A stretch of 64,000 nt of DNA from Daphnia carinata (Eukaryota; Arthropoda; Branchiopoda; Diplostraca; Daphniidae), in the NCBI RefSeq assembly GCF_022539665.2, contig NC_081335.1, positions 7,936,001 to 8,000,000 of the forward strand, read 5' to 3'. The translations under genes and the position numbers were made by a program. Shown here piece after piece: positions 10,317-22,168 of this stretch (positions are counted from its first letter, which is position 1; the number at the start of each line of letters is the position of its first letter). The notes under the pieces were generated by a model. That model searched no databases. It was not told where the DNA came from and was given only the letters and a program-made list of their open reading frames with translations.

Positions 10317-13300
10317 TCAAGTCACGGTCGATTGGGTTCGCTGTTCTAAAATTGCTCTCCACAGTCGTAATTCGCTACCACCGCGCAAGCCAAGTCTTCG
10401 AAGATCTTCTCTCGTAAAGAATGCAATGACATCAGCCAAAAGATAGCCTTCCGAAGTGAACAACGCTATTTCGTTGTCTTCCAAACCGTTGCCTTCTAAC
10501 CAGGAGACGAGCAACGGGTCAAGGGCGGGATCACCTAACCAACCAGCCGATGAATATTTTAGTGATTGTAACGTAATAATTAGATTCATACTTTCGACAA
10601 CTCGTTCCGGCGGTGGTCTCGACGGCAAAAGATTCTGAAGCAGTTGTCTTTGCATCTGTTGATGAGACAGTGTAGCTAGCAAAGTGTTCTGGTAACTACG
10701 CTGTGTGTCCAGCAACTCGTGCATTAGACGCAAGTTTTCGCGCTGCACTGTTTCTAAGGTACTCTTGAGTTCATCTCGAAGTCTCTCATGATCCTAAAAG
10801 TACCAATGTTTGTTAGAAAAAAACAAACAAGGAACGAAATATACGGAACCATCCGATTTCAATATCTTTGATCTCACTGTGGGTTCTTTTGGCGATTTGT
10901 TTGAGTTGATTGTTGAAACTCCTGAGGTTGATCCTTCTTCTACTCTCTCTCCCGCCTCTTCCCAGGCTTCAAGCTGTTTTCCCTCGCCATTTCCGTCCAC
11001 TCTGTCCCTGTCATCACTCTTAAGAAGGACAACCATAAGAAACTAGATCATCGTCTGATTTCAATTTATAATACTTTTATCCGTCGGGATTCACCACCGG
11101 CCAGGTTTGCACCCAACTCTGGACTAAGAACTGTTATTGCTGCCTGCACAGCGCTGCGAACTAAATTGTCCAAGGCAAACATCCAATGAGGTTTGATACT
11201 GTGCATTCGCAAAACGGCATTGACCTGAACGATGGAGAAGAAAATGCAGACTAAAGCAAACGTAAAACAATTTGTGCCAAATATGAACACGATTACATGT
11301 TACATATGTACAGGAAAACAAAAATTTTGGACAAAATATCTTACTGCATCCTGGAACAGGTACAACGCCAGCTGAATGTGATTAAGGGCAAGCACGTCAA
11401 AGTCGACTTCTTCTCGAAGCGTGCTTATTGCTGCTTCAATTGCAGATTTGTTTTGTTCCGGAATAAAATCACGCAGGCCTCGCATCAACGTCAGTAAGTG
11501 CGGTGCAGTCAGCGGAGTTTGCCCAACTTCACGTTCCAACGAGCGAAGCCAAACTTCACATATCTTTTTGCCATCTTGCGAAAGGACGCGCGTCAACGTC
11601 TGTCGTCGCTGAGAATCTTTTTTCAGTGTGTAAAACCCATCTTCCGGAGAAAGTTCGACTCCTTCACCTAAAATGCCCCCGCCTTTAGACGAGCAACCAT
11701 CGACCTCAGGGCTAAGAGGAAAGGGACTCATATAACCTGATGACGGTCCAGTATTTGTTCCATGGCTGTTTGCAGAGCTTCGTCTTCCGCCGACATGCGA
11801 ATCCTCGTCCAATGACATCACAGTGCTTGAAAAGAGTAACATACACATTTATGAATTCAGAAGTTTAAATAAAAAAAAATAGTAATACTACCTAGTCGTA
11901 AAGCTTAACTGCGCTGGGACCGTGACCGGCGATGACATTGGCGAATGTATAGATGTATTGGCTGGGCTTGTTTTTGTTGTCATGTAAGCAAATCCGCTGG
12001 AAGCGATCAACAGATGAAAAATGATTAACATGATGGAGAAGCTATTAAATGAGCAGCATTTTTGTTTGCTTTACGATTCAGAAATTGTTTGTCAATACTT
12101 TTCCTCGGGAGAGCTTGCCATTCTTGGTAAGTGACTACCACGTTCAGTTCGGAGCATGGAACGATCCCCGACAGGAACAGAAACACTTCGGCTGTATTCT
12201 TGATTCGATGGAAGGCGCCCCATCTTTTTCTTCCTACGGTATAACACAAAAGAAAAATATGCTTTGCATTAGATAATGTAACAAGGCCATTAATAGAACA
12301 TTAAAAACGAACTCGGATAGAAAGTTTTCCTCCATTAATTCTGCGGCAGTTGCTCGTCGATCTGGATCGGGCTCGAAGCAACGCAGAATGAAATGTTTGG
12401 CTCGATCTGACATTTCTACAGGAATCTCGGGGTGCATTTTGTAGTAGCCCACCTACGTAGAAGGATCATTTTTAAAAAGCTATCTGTGTACGCAGCACCT
12501 CGGATACGTTGTACCTTAAACATGGCGGCCTCGGGTGATCCCAATTCGATAAACGGAGGTTTACCGGTTGCCATTTCGACAATAGTACAACCGAGAGACC
12601 AAATATCTGCTGGAGCTCCATAGCCACGTTGACCTTTATCGATAACTTCAGGCGCCATGTACTGTAAGGTGCCAGTAAATGTTTCCGTGCTAAGACATAG
12701 ACCAGCGAGACGTTTTGAGGTGCCAAAGTCGGATATTTTAACCACACCACTTTTAGAAACAAAAGGGGAGTTAGAAAAAGATAATATTGGGTTCATTTTT
12801 ATACTATCGTAATACCTATACGTATTGACGAGGACATTATCGCCTTTGATGTCACGATGTACAATTTTTTGGTCATGTAGGTACTTAAGTCCTTGCAAAA
12901 TCTGCCGCGTATAGTACGCAATTGTTGCTTCGTTCTCTTTGAGAGGACCCCATTTCGAACGTAATAGTTCGGAAAGACTCCCACCAGGCACTTGCTCCAT
13001 GAAAATTTTGAAAAAGCCTCCTTCAGAGATGGAACCGAGATATTTGACGATATTTCGATGACGTAGCTGCGAATGGAGTCGAATCTCTTCGTGAAGGGGC
13101 TGTACTTCACCGATATCTTTTTCTGGCACCTCTTTGACAGCGATTCTTACTTGAGTGTCAAAATCTCGAGCTGCGTACACCACACCATAGGTACCTATAA
13201 AAGATTTTTCAAGTTGGCGCATATTTCTTTTTAAAAAAAATTGTTTCTCTTAATTTTGACTTACCCTTTCCCAGCACAACTCGCCTACTCTGGTCGTCTA

Positions 13301-15585
13301 GTTCATATTCGTAACGAATCGCACCGGGTGTCAAGTCACTATCGAGATCTGTAAAAGCTTCGCCAAGGTCGGCGGTAAGCTGGAGAACCAGATCATAAAA
13401 CATTTGGCGACAGGCAGCCGATGGGAAGATCATTTGAAAATCATCCGAGTTTTGGTGGACGTAAAGGAAAAGGCAACGTTCATCGCGTTTGTAAAGCGAT
13501 ACGCTCTTGATCATTTCGGCAGTGAAGAGCCAATGGTGAACTTGGCGGCACTTGCCCTTGGATCAGAAAAAGAAATGTTATGCAATCAAATTAGACCTTA
13601 TGAAATAAGACTAGACTGTGATGTAAGCTTACCAATAAACTGTCAAGGCACATGTTCCAGATTTCCAGAGACTTCTCCTCCGCTCCCAAATGGACGTTAA
13701 CATACGAAGGCATGAACACTTTGGTAGGTTCCACGATAACAATAGGGAAGCGAATCGTTTCCTCTGTTTCTGCTTTTGTGGCTTCGACGAAATATTCTAG
13801 CCAGAAATTGAAAACTTGCTCTTCAGGGGATGGCGTTGATTCACCAGCTCCACCGGTGCTTTCATCCGATTTATGACGAAAACGATTAATCAACGTTATG
13901 TTTCCAATAGTTGACTTCAAATGCCAATTGGGAGGTTTGAGCTTAAACATGCATTCAGCTGCCTGGACGGCCTTGCCATAATCTTCGGCCAAGACGCAAA
14001 TCTCGAAAAAAGTTGCTACGTCCCAATAATCTTTAAGCGACGAAAGGGATCCTTTGCGCCCAATCAGATTATTTAGTACCATGCCAATGTGTTGCAGTTC
14101 CTCCGATTTGGAGAACTCGTTCCCTGCTATAACTAGCAGTGTGGCCAAATTGATTCCCGCGTACTCGTTGGGTTGCACTTCAAAACCTAAAATGATTAAA
14201 AACTCATAATCAAATCGATTTGTTTTGGTGACAACCTTAAAACTACACAACATAAAGGACAATACGATAACCAGAGAAGAATACGGGGAATAAATATTGG
14301 AAGGAAAACATACCTTTTCTGTACCAGTGAATGGCATTCTGCAAGCTGTCCATATCAGTATGTTGCGACTCGACGAAAATGTCTTTATAGATTCGTCCAC
14401 ATAGACACAAGATATCGGGGACATGATTTTCTTTCTTTTCTAATGCCTTTTTCATCACTTCCAGAGCTCGCTCACGATCGCCTTCTCGGTTTCTTCGGTT
14501 CAGGGCGAAGGCATACAAATGCCGAATGGCTGGTGTATGCGTGTAATGACGACGGTTCGGTACTGTTTTCAGGTCCTCTAACAATGTTACCATTGCATCG
14601 TAATCTTGAACCTCTCTGCAAAGTTAATTAAGGCTATTAATGAATGCTTTCCGACAGAATAAGTAAGACGTGCGACGTTACCTGAAAGATATTAACATGT
14701 TGAGAATAACATCCCCCGAAAGAATATTCGGGTCATCAAGCCTTCTTCTCATCCCCTGAAGAGCCCTTATCAGCTCTTGACCTGTCCATGTTTCTCTTGC
14801 CTTTCTTAAATCTGCAAGGAATTTCTCCTTCATATGAGCCTTGGATTGTACTTCAACATCTTGTAAAAGCCTTCTCAACTTAATTGATAACTGAATTTTG
14901 AAGCCTGGTTCTGGTCCAGAATCTTCCCCACATCCCAACCGGGCTGCTGATGGGTCAGTCTCAACACATGTTCCACACTCAAGAGTACGATAGGACACAA
15001 ATGTGTAATTGCTACATGACCTCTGAAATAAAAATACAATCGATTGTGTCAGCTGTAGTTCCAATCAGTGCTAGTTTTGTAACTTTGCAAAACTATAGCA
15101 CTTTCTGAAAACCAGTTAATACCTTGAGCATTAAAGTAAGTCCGGGGTCTATATCATTGTAAAGTAAGATATTTTCCTTCATGCCAAAGCTTTCTCTGAC
15201 ACCCAAATGATAGAACAAGGCACTTTGCTGAACTTGGTTTGATAAATCCACTAAAGCCACATCAGCATTGTAAAAGGTTTCCAAAATCGTTGTTTCCCCA
15301 AAGTCAAGCTTTTCAAACTTTGAAAATATATGTAGGATTACCATGTTACAAAACCAAAATAAACACAAACTCTAATACCTGAACATGATGGCAATTCGAA
15401 TTCACTGCTGCAGTAGCTTGTCTGACTTCGTCAAAAGCTTTTTTTCTGTGACTTAAATACTCACTTTGATTTAAATCAATTACACACACAGCATCCATCC
15501 TTAATCTTCCAGAAATTGGAGTAACACCACCGGGTCCGTGCCCAGATGTGTCGCTTCGACGATCAGATCCAACACTATCAGTCAT
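10317..15585 (-). CDS. Ask1: Apoptosis signal-regulating kinase 1 type MAP3K (MAP3K5/15; Drosophila Ask1/Pk92B)
   Basis: Fifteen exons in phase from the 5' end: 15585-15379, 15317-15123, 15022-14682, 14615-14314, 14186-13633, 13556-13265, 13194-12816, 12749-12515, 12452-12313, 12233-12099, 11996-11892, 11825-11345, 11224-11075, 11018-10878 and 10793-10317, about 1377 aa (human ASK1 1374). The N-terminal regulatory region starts [20 protein letters not shown] and includes a TPR-like helical part. The Ser/Thr kinase domain starts near residue 627 with the loop GKGTYG and carries [14 protein letters not shown] and an APE motif. A C-terminal helical region ([13 protein letters not shown]) and a SAM-like end (LRRLGLRGG) follow. 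ASK1 phosphorylates MKK4/7 and MKK3/6 to activate JNK and p38 under oxidative and ER stress. A 5' UTR exon probably ends at 15668. The donor of exon 14 is the least certain junction. Confidence 0.96.
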
Positions 15586-15596
15586 TGTTTTGATTC

Positions 15597-16681
15597 CTAG
15601 CAAATAATCGTGGATTTCTTAGCCATGATCTGTGTACACAACGAACAAAAAGGTACTCTTGCATTACCTGCACCCTGTGGTAAGACATTATGAGTAAAAC
15701 AGATACTACCAAATGTATTTAGGGCAAACTGCCTCTGGAATCGTGTAGAAACAGATATGTCCTTGAGTGTTGATTAAAGATAAACAGCAACAATTGGCAC
15801 GGTGTAATATTAAAGTGTGAGCACTCACAGCGCAGTTGGTTAAGAATATAGAGGGTTCAGGGTAGAACACCGCTAGGAGTGCTGCGTTCCAAACAACATT
15901 GAGCTATCCGGCCTTTTACCTATTACAGTTCAGTTGTATGCACACCGACTCAAAATCAAACGAAAAATGGCTAAACATTAGACAATAGTTTTCATTCTGG
16001 TGTACGCGATCAAAATAGGCTACAGCGATGTTTGTATAACTGATGCACATATACTTGATGAAAATGCAGCCTTTCCCTTTCCAGGCGACGCATGTAAATC
16101 ACATACCCCTTTTTAGCGGGAAACACATAAAAGTAATAATTATAAAAATATTTATATATAGATAGCACTACAGATGAGTCTTTCAATTTTGGCAAGCAAA
16201 CACAAGGTGGGTAATGATGAGGAAGGCAGACTAACTTTGGTTTGGTGGTGAAACAGGATGGAAGAAATAGGACTTAGGAAATAGGACTACATTTTAAAAA
16301 CATTGATAAGTCTTTTTTCTGCTTTAAGTTAAGCCTATTTTTATTTGTCCTATTCTTAAATCTTAAAGGAAAATGAACTACCAAACATCTCCTTTTCCCC
16401 CGCCCCCCCGCCAAAAAAGAAATTGTCGACAGCTATCCAATAACATTCAAGAATTTAAAAAAGGATAAAGATCTATCTCCAAATAGTTCAATAACACCAC
16501 TAATCTAACCATTCCAAACAAAAACGAACGAAGCTTTATACATATGTAGGCTGAAAGATAATTTTCGCTTTACTCACCAAAATTACACCTCGAACTTGAG
16601 ATAACTTCCGGCAAGAAATGTATTCTACGCGATTTTCCGGTAACGTATTAGGTTTTTCATAATTTTGTATGACAAAAATGT
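15597..16681. other. Region between the ASK1 5' end and the RNF14 3' end
   Basis: Contains a likely ASK1 5' UTR intron (15597-15667: donor GTAATG, acceptor GCTAG), the ASK1 promoter and the RNF14 3' UTR. A degenerate tRNA-like sequence lies at 15821-15882. No coding frame is supported. Confidence 0.45.
15821..15882 (+). other. Degenerate tRNA-like sequence
   Basis: A 6-bp terminal stem (GCACTC with GAGTGC) closes a 62-base segment carrying an A-box-like CAGCGCAGTTGG at the usual distance. The B box is only approximate (GGTTCAGGG), the anticodon arm is missing and the length is too short for a working tRNA. It is probably a tRNA-derived relic. Confidence 0.3.
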
Positions 16682-18493
16682 TTACAGCATATTAATGAAA
16701 CCATCGTCTTCGCTGAAATCATCATCACTATCACCATTAATATTTATCCAATCAACTTCAACGGCATCTTCGCGATCATCTTGAACTAAGCCCTCGAATA
16801 AATTGCATCTAGCACTTGCATTTGAGAAGTGCAAATACGGGCATTTGGGATCGAGCTGAGTAAGGCATAGCCAACAAAAATAACTGCTGCAGCGAGGGCA
16901 CGACATTTTGTTGCACCCATCTTTTTTCTGGAGAAAAAAAATACAACAATAATAGCAGTAACACATCACACTTATCTAGAAAAAAAGGACTTAGCTTTAC
17001 CTCAATAGGCGCGTTGCAATGTGGACACGGTTTGCTGTTCTGCCCAATCCAGGTCTCAGCCTGAATATCGTTTATCATGGATATTAGCTGTTTTTTCCCA
17101 TATCGTTTTTCCATGTCAACTTTCGTTGAATCATCTCCATTAGTATATGTTTCAAAGAGCTTCATTTTTTCCGCTGTACAGAGCAAAACCAATGGTTAGC
17201 TAAATTTGAACGATTGCCAATACGACAACGATGATGAACGAACTTGAACTCATTTTGCATGGAGCAACTCCATGGTAGGTTGCCTTGCACATAAGGCAAA
17301 AATGGAAGTTGCAGTATGGACAAGAAACTAGATTGCTCTCCGGATCGTAAGACACGGGATATTGACCTATACAAAAACATTACGCATATAAAATATATGA
17401 GGATAACGACAGACAACTCCAGAAAAACTTACACTGTGGTCGCGGGCAGTACGCAATGTTGATCATCGATGCTATGGTAGATTGCAAAAGCAAAGAATCG
17501 TATCGTTCGAAGGCATCAGGACTAATCAATTCTTTGATCTAGTTTGGAAGGTATTATAAATTTTAATTGCTTTACTAACAATTTACCATCGTCGGTGTTA
17601 AAATGCATACTTGACCAGGGGAAGGCTGTGATGTGCACTTGTCTTCGGGACAAATTAATCCGTTTACTGTTCCTTCGGTGATTTTGACTTCAAAATAGCT
17701 ACTCATGCATTCTTTACAATATACATGTCCACAGCTCGGAAACTGTATGCAATTTGCACCCAACCTATGGTCAAAGCAAACTTTGCATGTGTGACTAGCC
17801 TTATCAAACACCAATTGTTCCGCTATCCTTTCATATTCACGCAACACATCTAAGAGGTCTCCTTCATACTGGTTATCACAAACAGCTCTGGAATCCAATT
17901 TCCCAACTGATCTTGACCCAGCAATTGCAGTTGGCAACTGTTGATAATCTGATGGACCATATGACAGTCTAGAATTTTGTCCTGTCATATAAACCCATGA
18001 TAGGTCTACGTAGCTGTCAATTTCGAGCCATTTTAAGGCTTCATACTGCAGTATTTGTATCCATTCAAACAGCACAGCCTGACCTTTCACATCATCCTCC
18101 CACTTCTTGTCAAGCTGTTGGCATAGCTTTGAAAGCTGAAATACAACATGTGCTGATCAGTGTAAGTGCCATCTATTAGAAAATAGTAAATAGAATGGGG
18201 AATACCTGGTCTCGTCTCAGCCACTTACAAACCAACGTAAAGTTAGGTGGCTTTTCTGATGGATAGTTTACTGGGTAATTAAAATGTAATTCAATTGGAG
18301 AAAGATGTTGAACACGGAATTTGAGCAGCTGTCCATTTTTCTTTGCTTGAATTTCAAATGTTGAGGGAACTTCTGGCTTCACATAAATGCAACCAACAAT
18401 TGGATGACTGGAGCTGTTCACATGGATTTGGGTCTCATCAAAAATACTTTTCAATGCAAGGATTTCATCATTCTGGGCTTCATGGTCTTCCAT
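16682..18493 (-). CDS. RNF14: RNF14-type RBR E3 ubiquitin ligase (RWD plus RING-IBR-RING)
   Basis: Six exons in phase from the 5' end: 18493-18206, 18135-17611, 17538-17433, 17366-17250, 17173-17001 and 16927-16682, giving about 484 aa (human RNF14 474). The N-terminal RWD domain starts MEDHEAQNDEILALKSIF. RING1 (CKVCFDHRLGANCI ... CGHVYCKECM) starts near residue 215. The IBR has CPYCNFHFCLMCKATYHG and RING2 has CPHCNAPIEKKDGCNKMSC, followed by an acidic tail. RBR ligases pass ubiquitin through a catalytic Cys in RING2. Vertebrate RNF14 acts on transcription cofactors and on stalled ribosome or crosslinked RNA-protein targets. A splice acceptor just upstream of the ATG suggests a 5' UTR intron. 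It lies upstream of ASK1 on the same strand. Confidence 0.95.
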
Positions 18494-21400
18494 CTTACAA
18501 ATGCTGAAAGGCACAATATACCAACTGATCTTGATAATCAGACACAGAAGAAAATTTAGTTTTTTTATTACCTGGATTTGCCAAACAGTCTTGCGTAAGT
18601 AAAAAATTGTTAAAAAGATTCCTGTTTAAAGTTGAGATTGACCACCAGTCTAAGAGAAACAACGACAACGTGTTTTAAGCACCCATGATAAAATTTTTTA
18701 CTTTACCTTTCATAGAACGTAAAAAACAAATGGATCTTCCATACAATTTGTTTATCGCAGAAAAGCTTTTCTCATAATTGCGAAAAGAAATCAAAACAAA
18801 GTTCTTTAGTGCAAAACAACAGGGAATAAACTTCTCAGCCACGGAATGACGGAAACAGTAGGTGCGCTGAAGTCACGATTTGCCATTGCGCTCCTAACCG
18901 TCATTTGTTTTTACTTTGTTTTTAAAGTTTTTCCGCCACCGCTTTTCAGTCTTCTTTACGACGAAAGCATGGCTGACCTAAAGGTTAGGGCTCAGAAAGA
19001 CTGATATAAATAAAGATTCTGCTCCTATAACTCCGTTTTACGTTTCGCAAATCTAATGTCTCGTCAATCGTTCAAAACATGACGTAACTATTGTAATTAG
19101 TTGTATCTTGGTAACAGATGAAATTCAATCATAATTTGGACTTCGTTATGCTGGCGATATAGCAGTATACATTCCTGCATGTTGTTTTATTTTTATTACT
19201 TTTTTTTGCGTTTCTGTCATTTTATACAACAGTTGTAATAATAATAACGAAGTTCATAAAAAATTTCGGTTTGTGTAATTAGTTCCTTCCAACGTCTTTT
19301 TTTTATAGTTTAACTTCACTATCTGCTAATTGCCACGCTTGATAACGGTTATATGCAAAAGACACTGCTTGATTTAAAGAACAAAGTTCGCACGGTTGTT
19401 CCCCACTCCATTTAGTGCTCAATAATTAAAGCGTTGCATGTAGCCGGCATTCTCAATAATGTGCTTCCAGTAGCAAGGGTGGCTTATCTTGTATTCGCAT
19501 TGAATTTTTTTATTCTCCTGGTATTCTTTTGCAATTGACATCGCAAAATCAACAATATTTAATTTTAAAAATTGACGAAGAAAAAGTTCGTCGTTATATG
19601 CTATTGCCATCTTACCGTGGATCTCAGAAGCATAAAAAAGTTCTATAACTAGGATATGAGTTGTCAATGTAGCCTATGGCTGTTTGTCTGATTTCTCTAT
19701 CTGGAGGGTCTCGTACCAGTTCTTTGTCTAGACCAATGCCTTAACCACTCTCTTTTCTCCTTTCTGCTTTCTTTTTTTGGTTTACATTTTCTCTGGTTCT
19801 CACCCTTCGCATTGATTAGTAGGACACTTTCTTGCACGTTGAGCAGTTATTCTTTTGAATGGTGAACGAATTCTTGTGTTGCTCAAAAGAACGACAATGT
19901 TTTCCTGTTGCATCTAATTTTGACATCCCGTCTTTCTGCCTTACCTCGGTCGTTCATCTAGCCCTTTTCGAAAAGTACAAACAATTTCAATCATATTTGA
20001 TTTCCTTTATGTATTATGTTGAAAATACTTTGTACCTTCGTTGCATTGCCGTTACGTGGGTGGCACTGAACGCATATTGGGCGTTTCTTTTTTTTTTCGA
20101 ACCAAACGTTGGATAGATTAAACTCAGGTGCAGTTGGTGTTTATAATGTGTTCCCCCCTGCTCTCTTGTTCAAATTGTACGCCAATTGAATTGCAATCCA
20201 TCCTTGCATGATTTTAATGGTATGGCAATATAGGAAAACTTCTGCTTGAATACCCCCCATGGACGGAGCTATTAGGGATATAATTCGTCTGCGAAACGAT
20301 TACCAGTAGCTAACTACGATTTGCCGCTTGAAACGGCTCTTATGCTGAGAACGAGTAGCGTGTATGTGCGAACTTCCACCCTCATGTCACTGATCCATGC
20401 TTAGTGATTGTGTGTTTTTGACTGGCTAAGTGGACAGAGATCGACGAATGATCTTCAGTTTTCAAACCCGGCTACGAGAAAAGGTATTGCTATACAGCCA
20501 TCAGCCTTATCTGGTTGTTACAGCTACAATAACAAACAGATAATTTCCCAGTCGTCTGCACTAGACTTCTGGATTAGTCGCCTAGCTCTTAAGAATCGTA
20601 TTTAATAATCTTGTGAAAGGGTAGGAATAAGAGAAAAAATAATTTACGTTACCTTCGAATGATTGGTGTTAAAGACTTCGTCGATATAAAACAGTAGAAA
20701 CCATCAGATGTCTAGGATGCGTCTGTCACCTTCCATCCTTGCCGTAAATAGTTAGTTTAAGTACTCGAGTGAACTGTACTGCATTACGAACATGTTGGAA
20801 TGATCTGCCATGATTGTAAGTGAAATCCTTAGCTTGAAGCTTATCGTGTATTCAACAGGGAAAAAAAAAAGAAATAGGTGATATATTTTTGTTTTGTTGT
20901 TTTGTTTTTTTTTTTGTTTTTTTTTTTTTGGGGGGGGGGGGTTATTCTCAATTTGTTTTTTTATAATTGTTGGGTGCTGCAAGTAGAGTTTATAAATCCT
21001 GTCCGACCAAGGTAATCATTGGCTGATTTTTCAATGAGCAGCTGTCTCAATGTGACATGTTTCTCCATTATCACGTAGACATAGCTCCCTTCGGAATCGT
21101 CTTTTGTGCAATTTTTCCTAACAGAGTGATTCTACCTTGACCTCTTCTGCCTTCATATTTTTTTACAGAAAGGAATCAAGGAAATTCCGAACCGCACGAA
21201 GTCAACTTCTTGATGCTGTTTGTCGAATGTATGTTTACTCTGTGTAGAGTTTGGTGAATGTGGCTTTATTTTCGCCTTGGCGATAAGGAGCTTACGTCAT
21301 TATCTTATGGTTTCAAACAAAGAGTACATTGTCTACACGAGCGGCATGCGTGTCATCTTCGCCGCTCACTTTTGAAATTGTTGAAGATCCGAATGACACA

Positions 21401-22168
21401 TGCCCCGTGAATGGCATTAATTCATTCGTTATTATATTCTACAGCTGAAATCCTTCCGTCCTATTGCTACGCCCGCAATCCCACTTTCTCTTGTTCTTTT
21501 GATCTTTGATGATTTTTTACTACAGTTTTCACTGCATGGGAAATTATCAAGAAATGATCTGTCCTAACGCAACGGTAGCGTCCATAATTAGTTTTCAATT
21601 TAAACCAAACAATAATTTTACTCGCCTTTTTTCAACTCTGCCTAACGTAACAGACTATTACAGGCATTGCCACTGTTTCATTGCATCAAACACTAGAAAT
21701 GCCTGTTAATCTCAGCATAGCCGATTTTTAATTTGATTTATTTTAGTAATTCTCCTCCACTAGAAAAACTAAATCCATTGCCCAATCGCGTGGTTTTCAT
21801 GTCTACGTGATGTTGAGATATTTTTTTTTTTAGTTACGTGAAACAAATGCTAACCGTTATGAATAACGTTCTTTTGTTCCCACCCTCAATAATCTATTCA
21901 AACTCTGCTTGCAGGATTGACATGACTTTCGAGCCTTGCTCTTACTGTTCTCCGCCCCTCCCTTATCGCAAATTTTCTCTATAAATTGACGTTCTCGATA
22001 ATAGGCCCTGAGTAGTTGACTAGAAGAACTCAGCATCTGCTTTGGCTTGGATTTGACTTATTGCAACCCCCCAACTTGTGTAATTGAAGGCAAATTTTTT
22101 TTTGCTATTTTATAGTTGCGGCCTTTGCTGATTTAGAATTTCCGATCTCAGCTGTATTCAACAGCGCA
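18494..22168. other. 3.7 kb intergenic region upstream of NRAMP, no supported gene
   Basis: Divergent upstream region of RNF14 and the NRAMP gene. The minus-strand frame at 19667-19419 (82 codons, ending in a Trp/Tyr-containing segment) is the most protein-like piece, but I cannot join it to other exons or name a family. The plus frames at 19859-20116 and 20408-20605 look random. A T13-G12 homopolymer junction lies at 20917-20941. A possible splice acceptor just upstream of the NRAMP ATG suggests a non-coding first exon in this interval. Confidence 0.4.

Noticed and set aside
19419-19667. 82-codon minus-strand frame with a protein-like composition
   Set aside because: Could not be linked to further exons or to a family. 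It may be a fragment of an old gene, but support is too thin.
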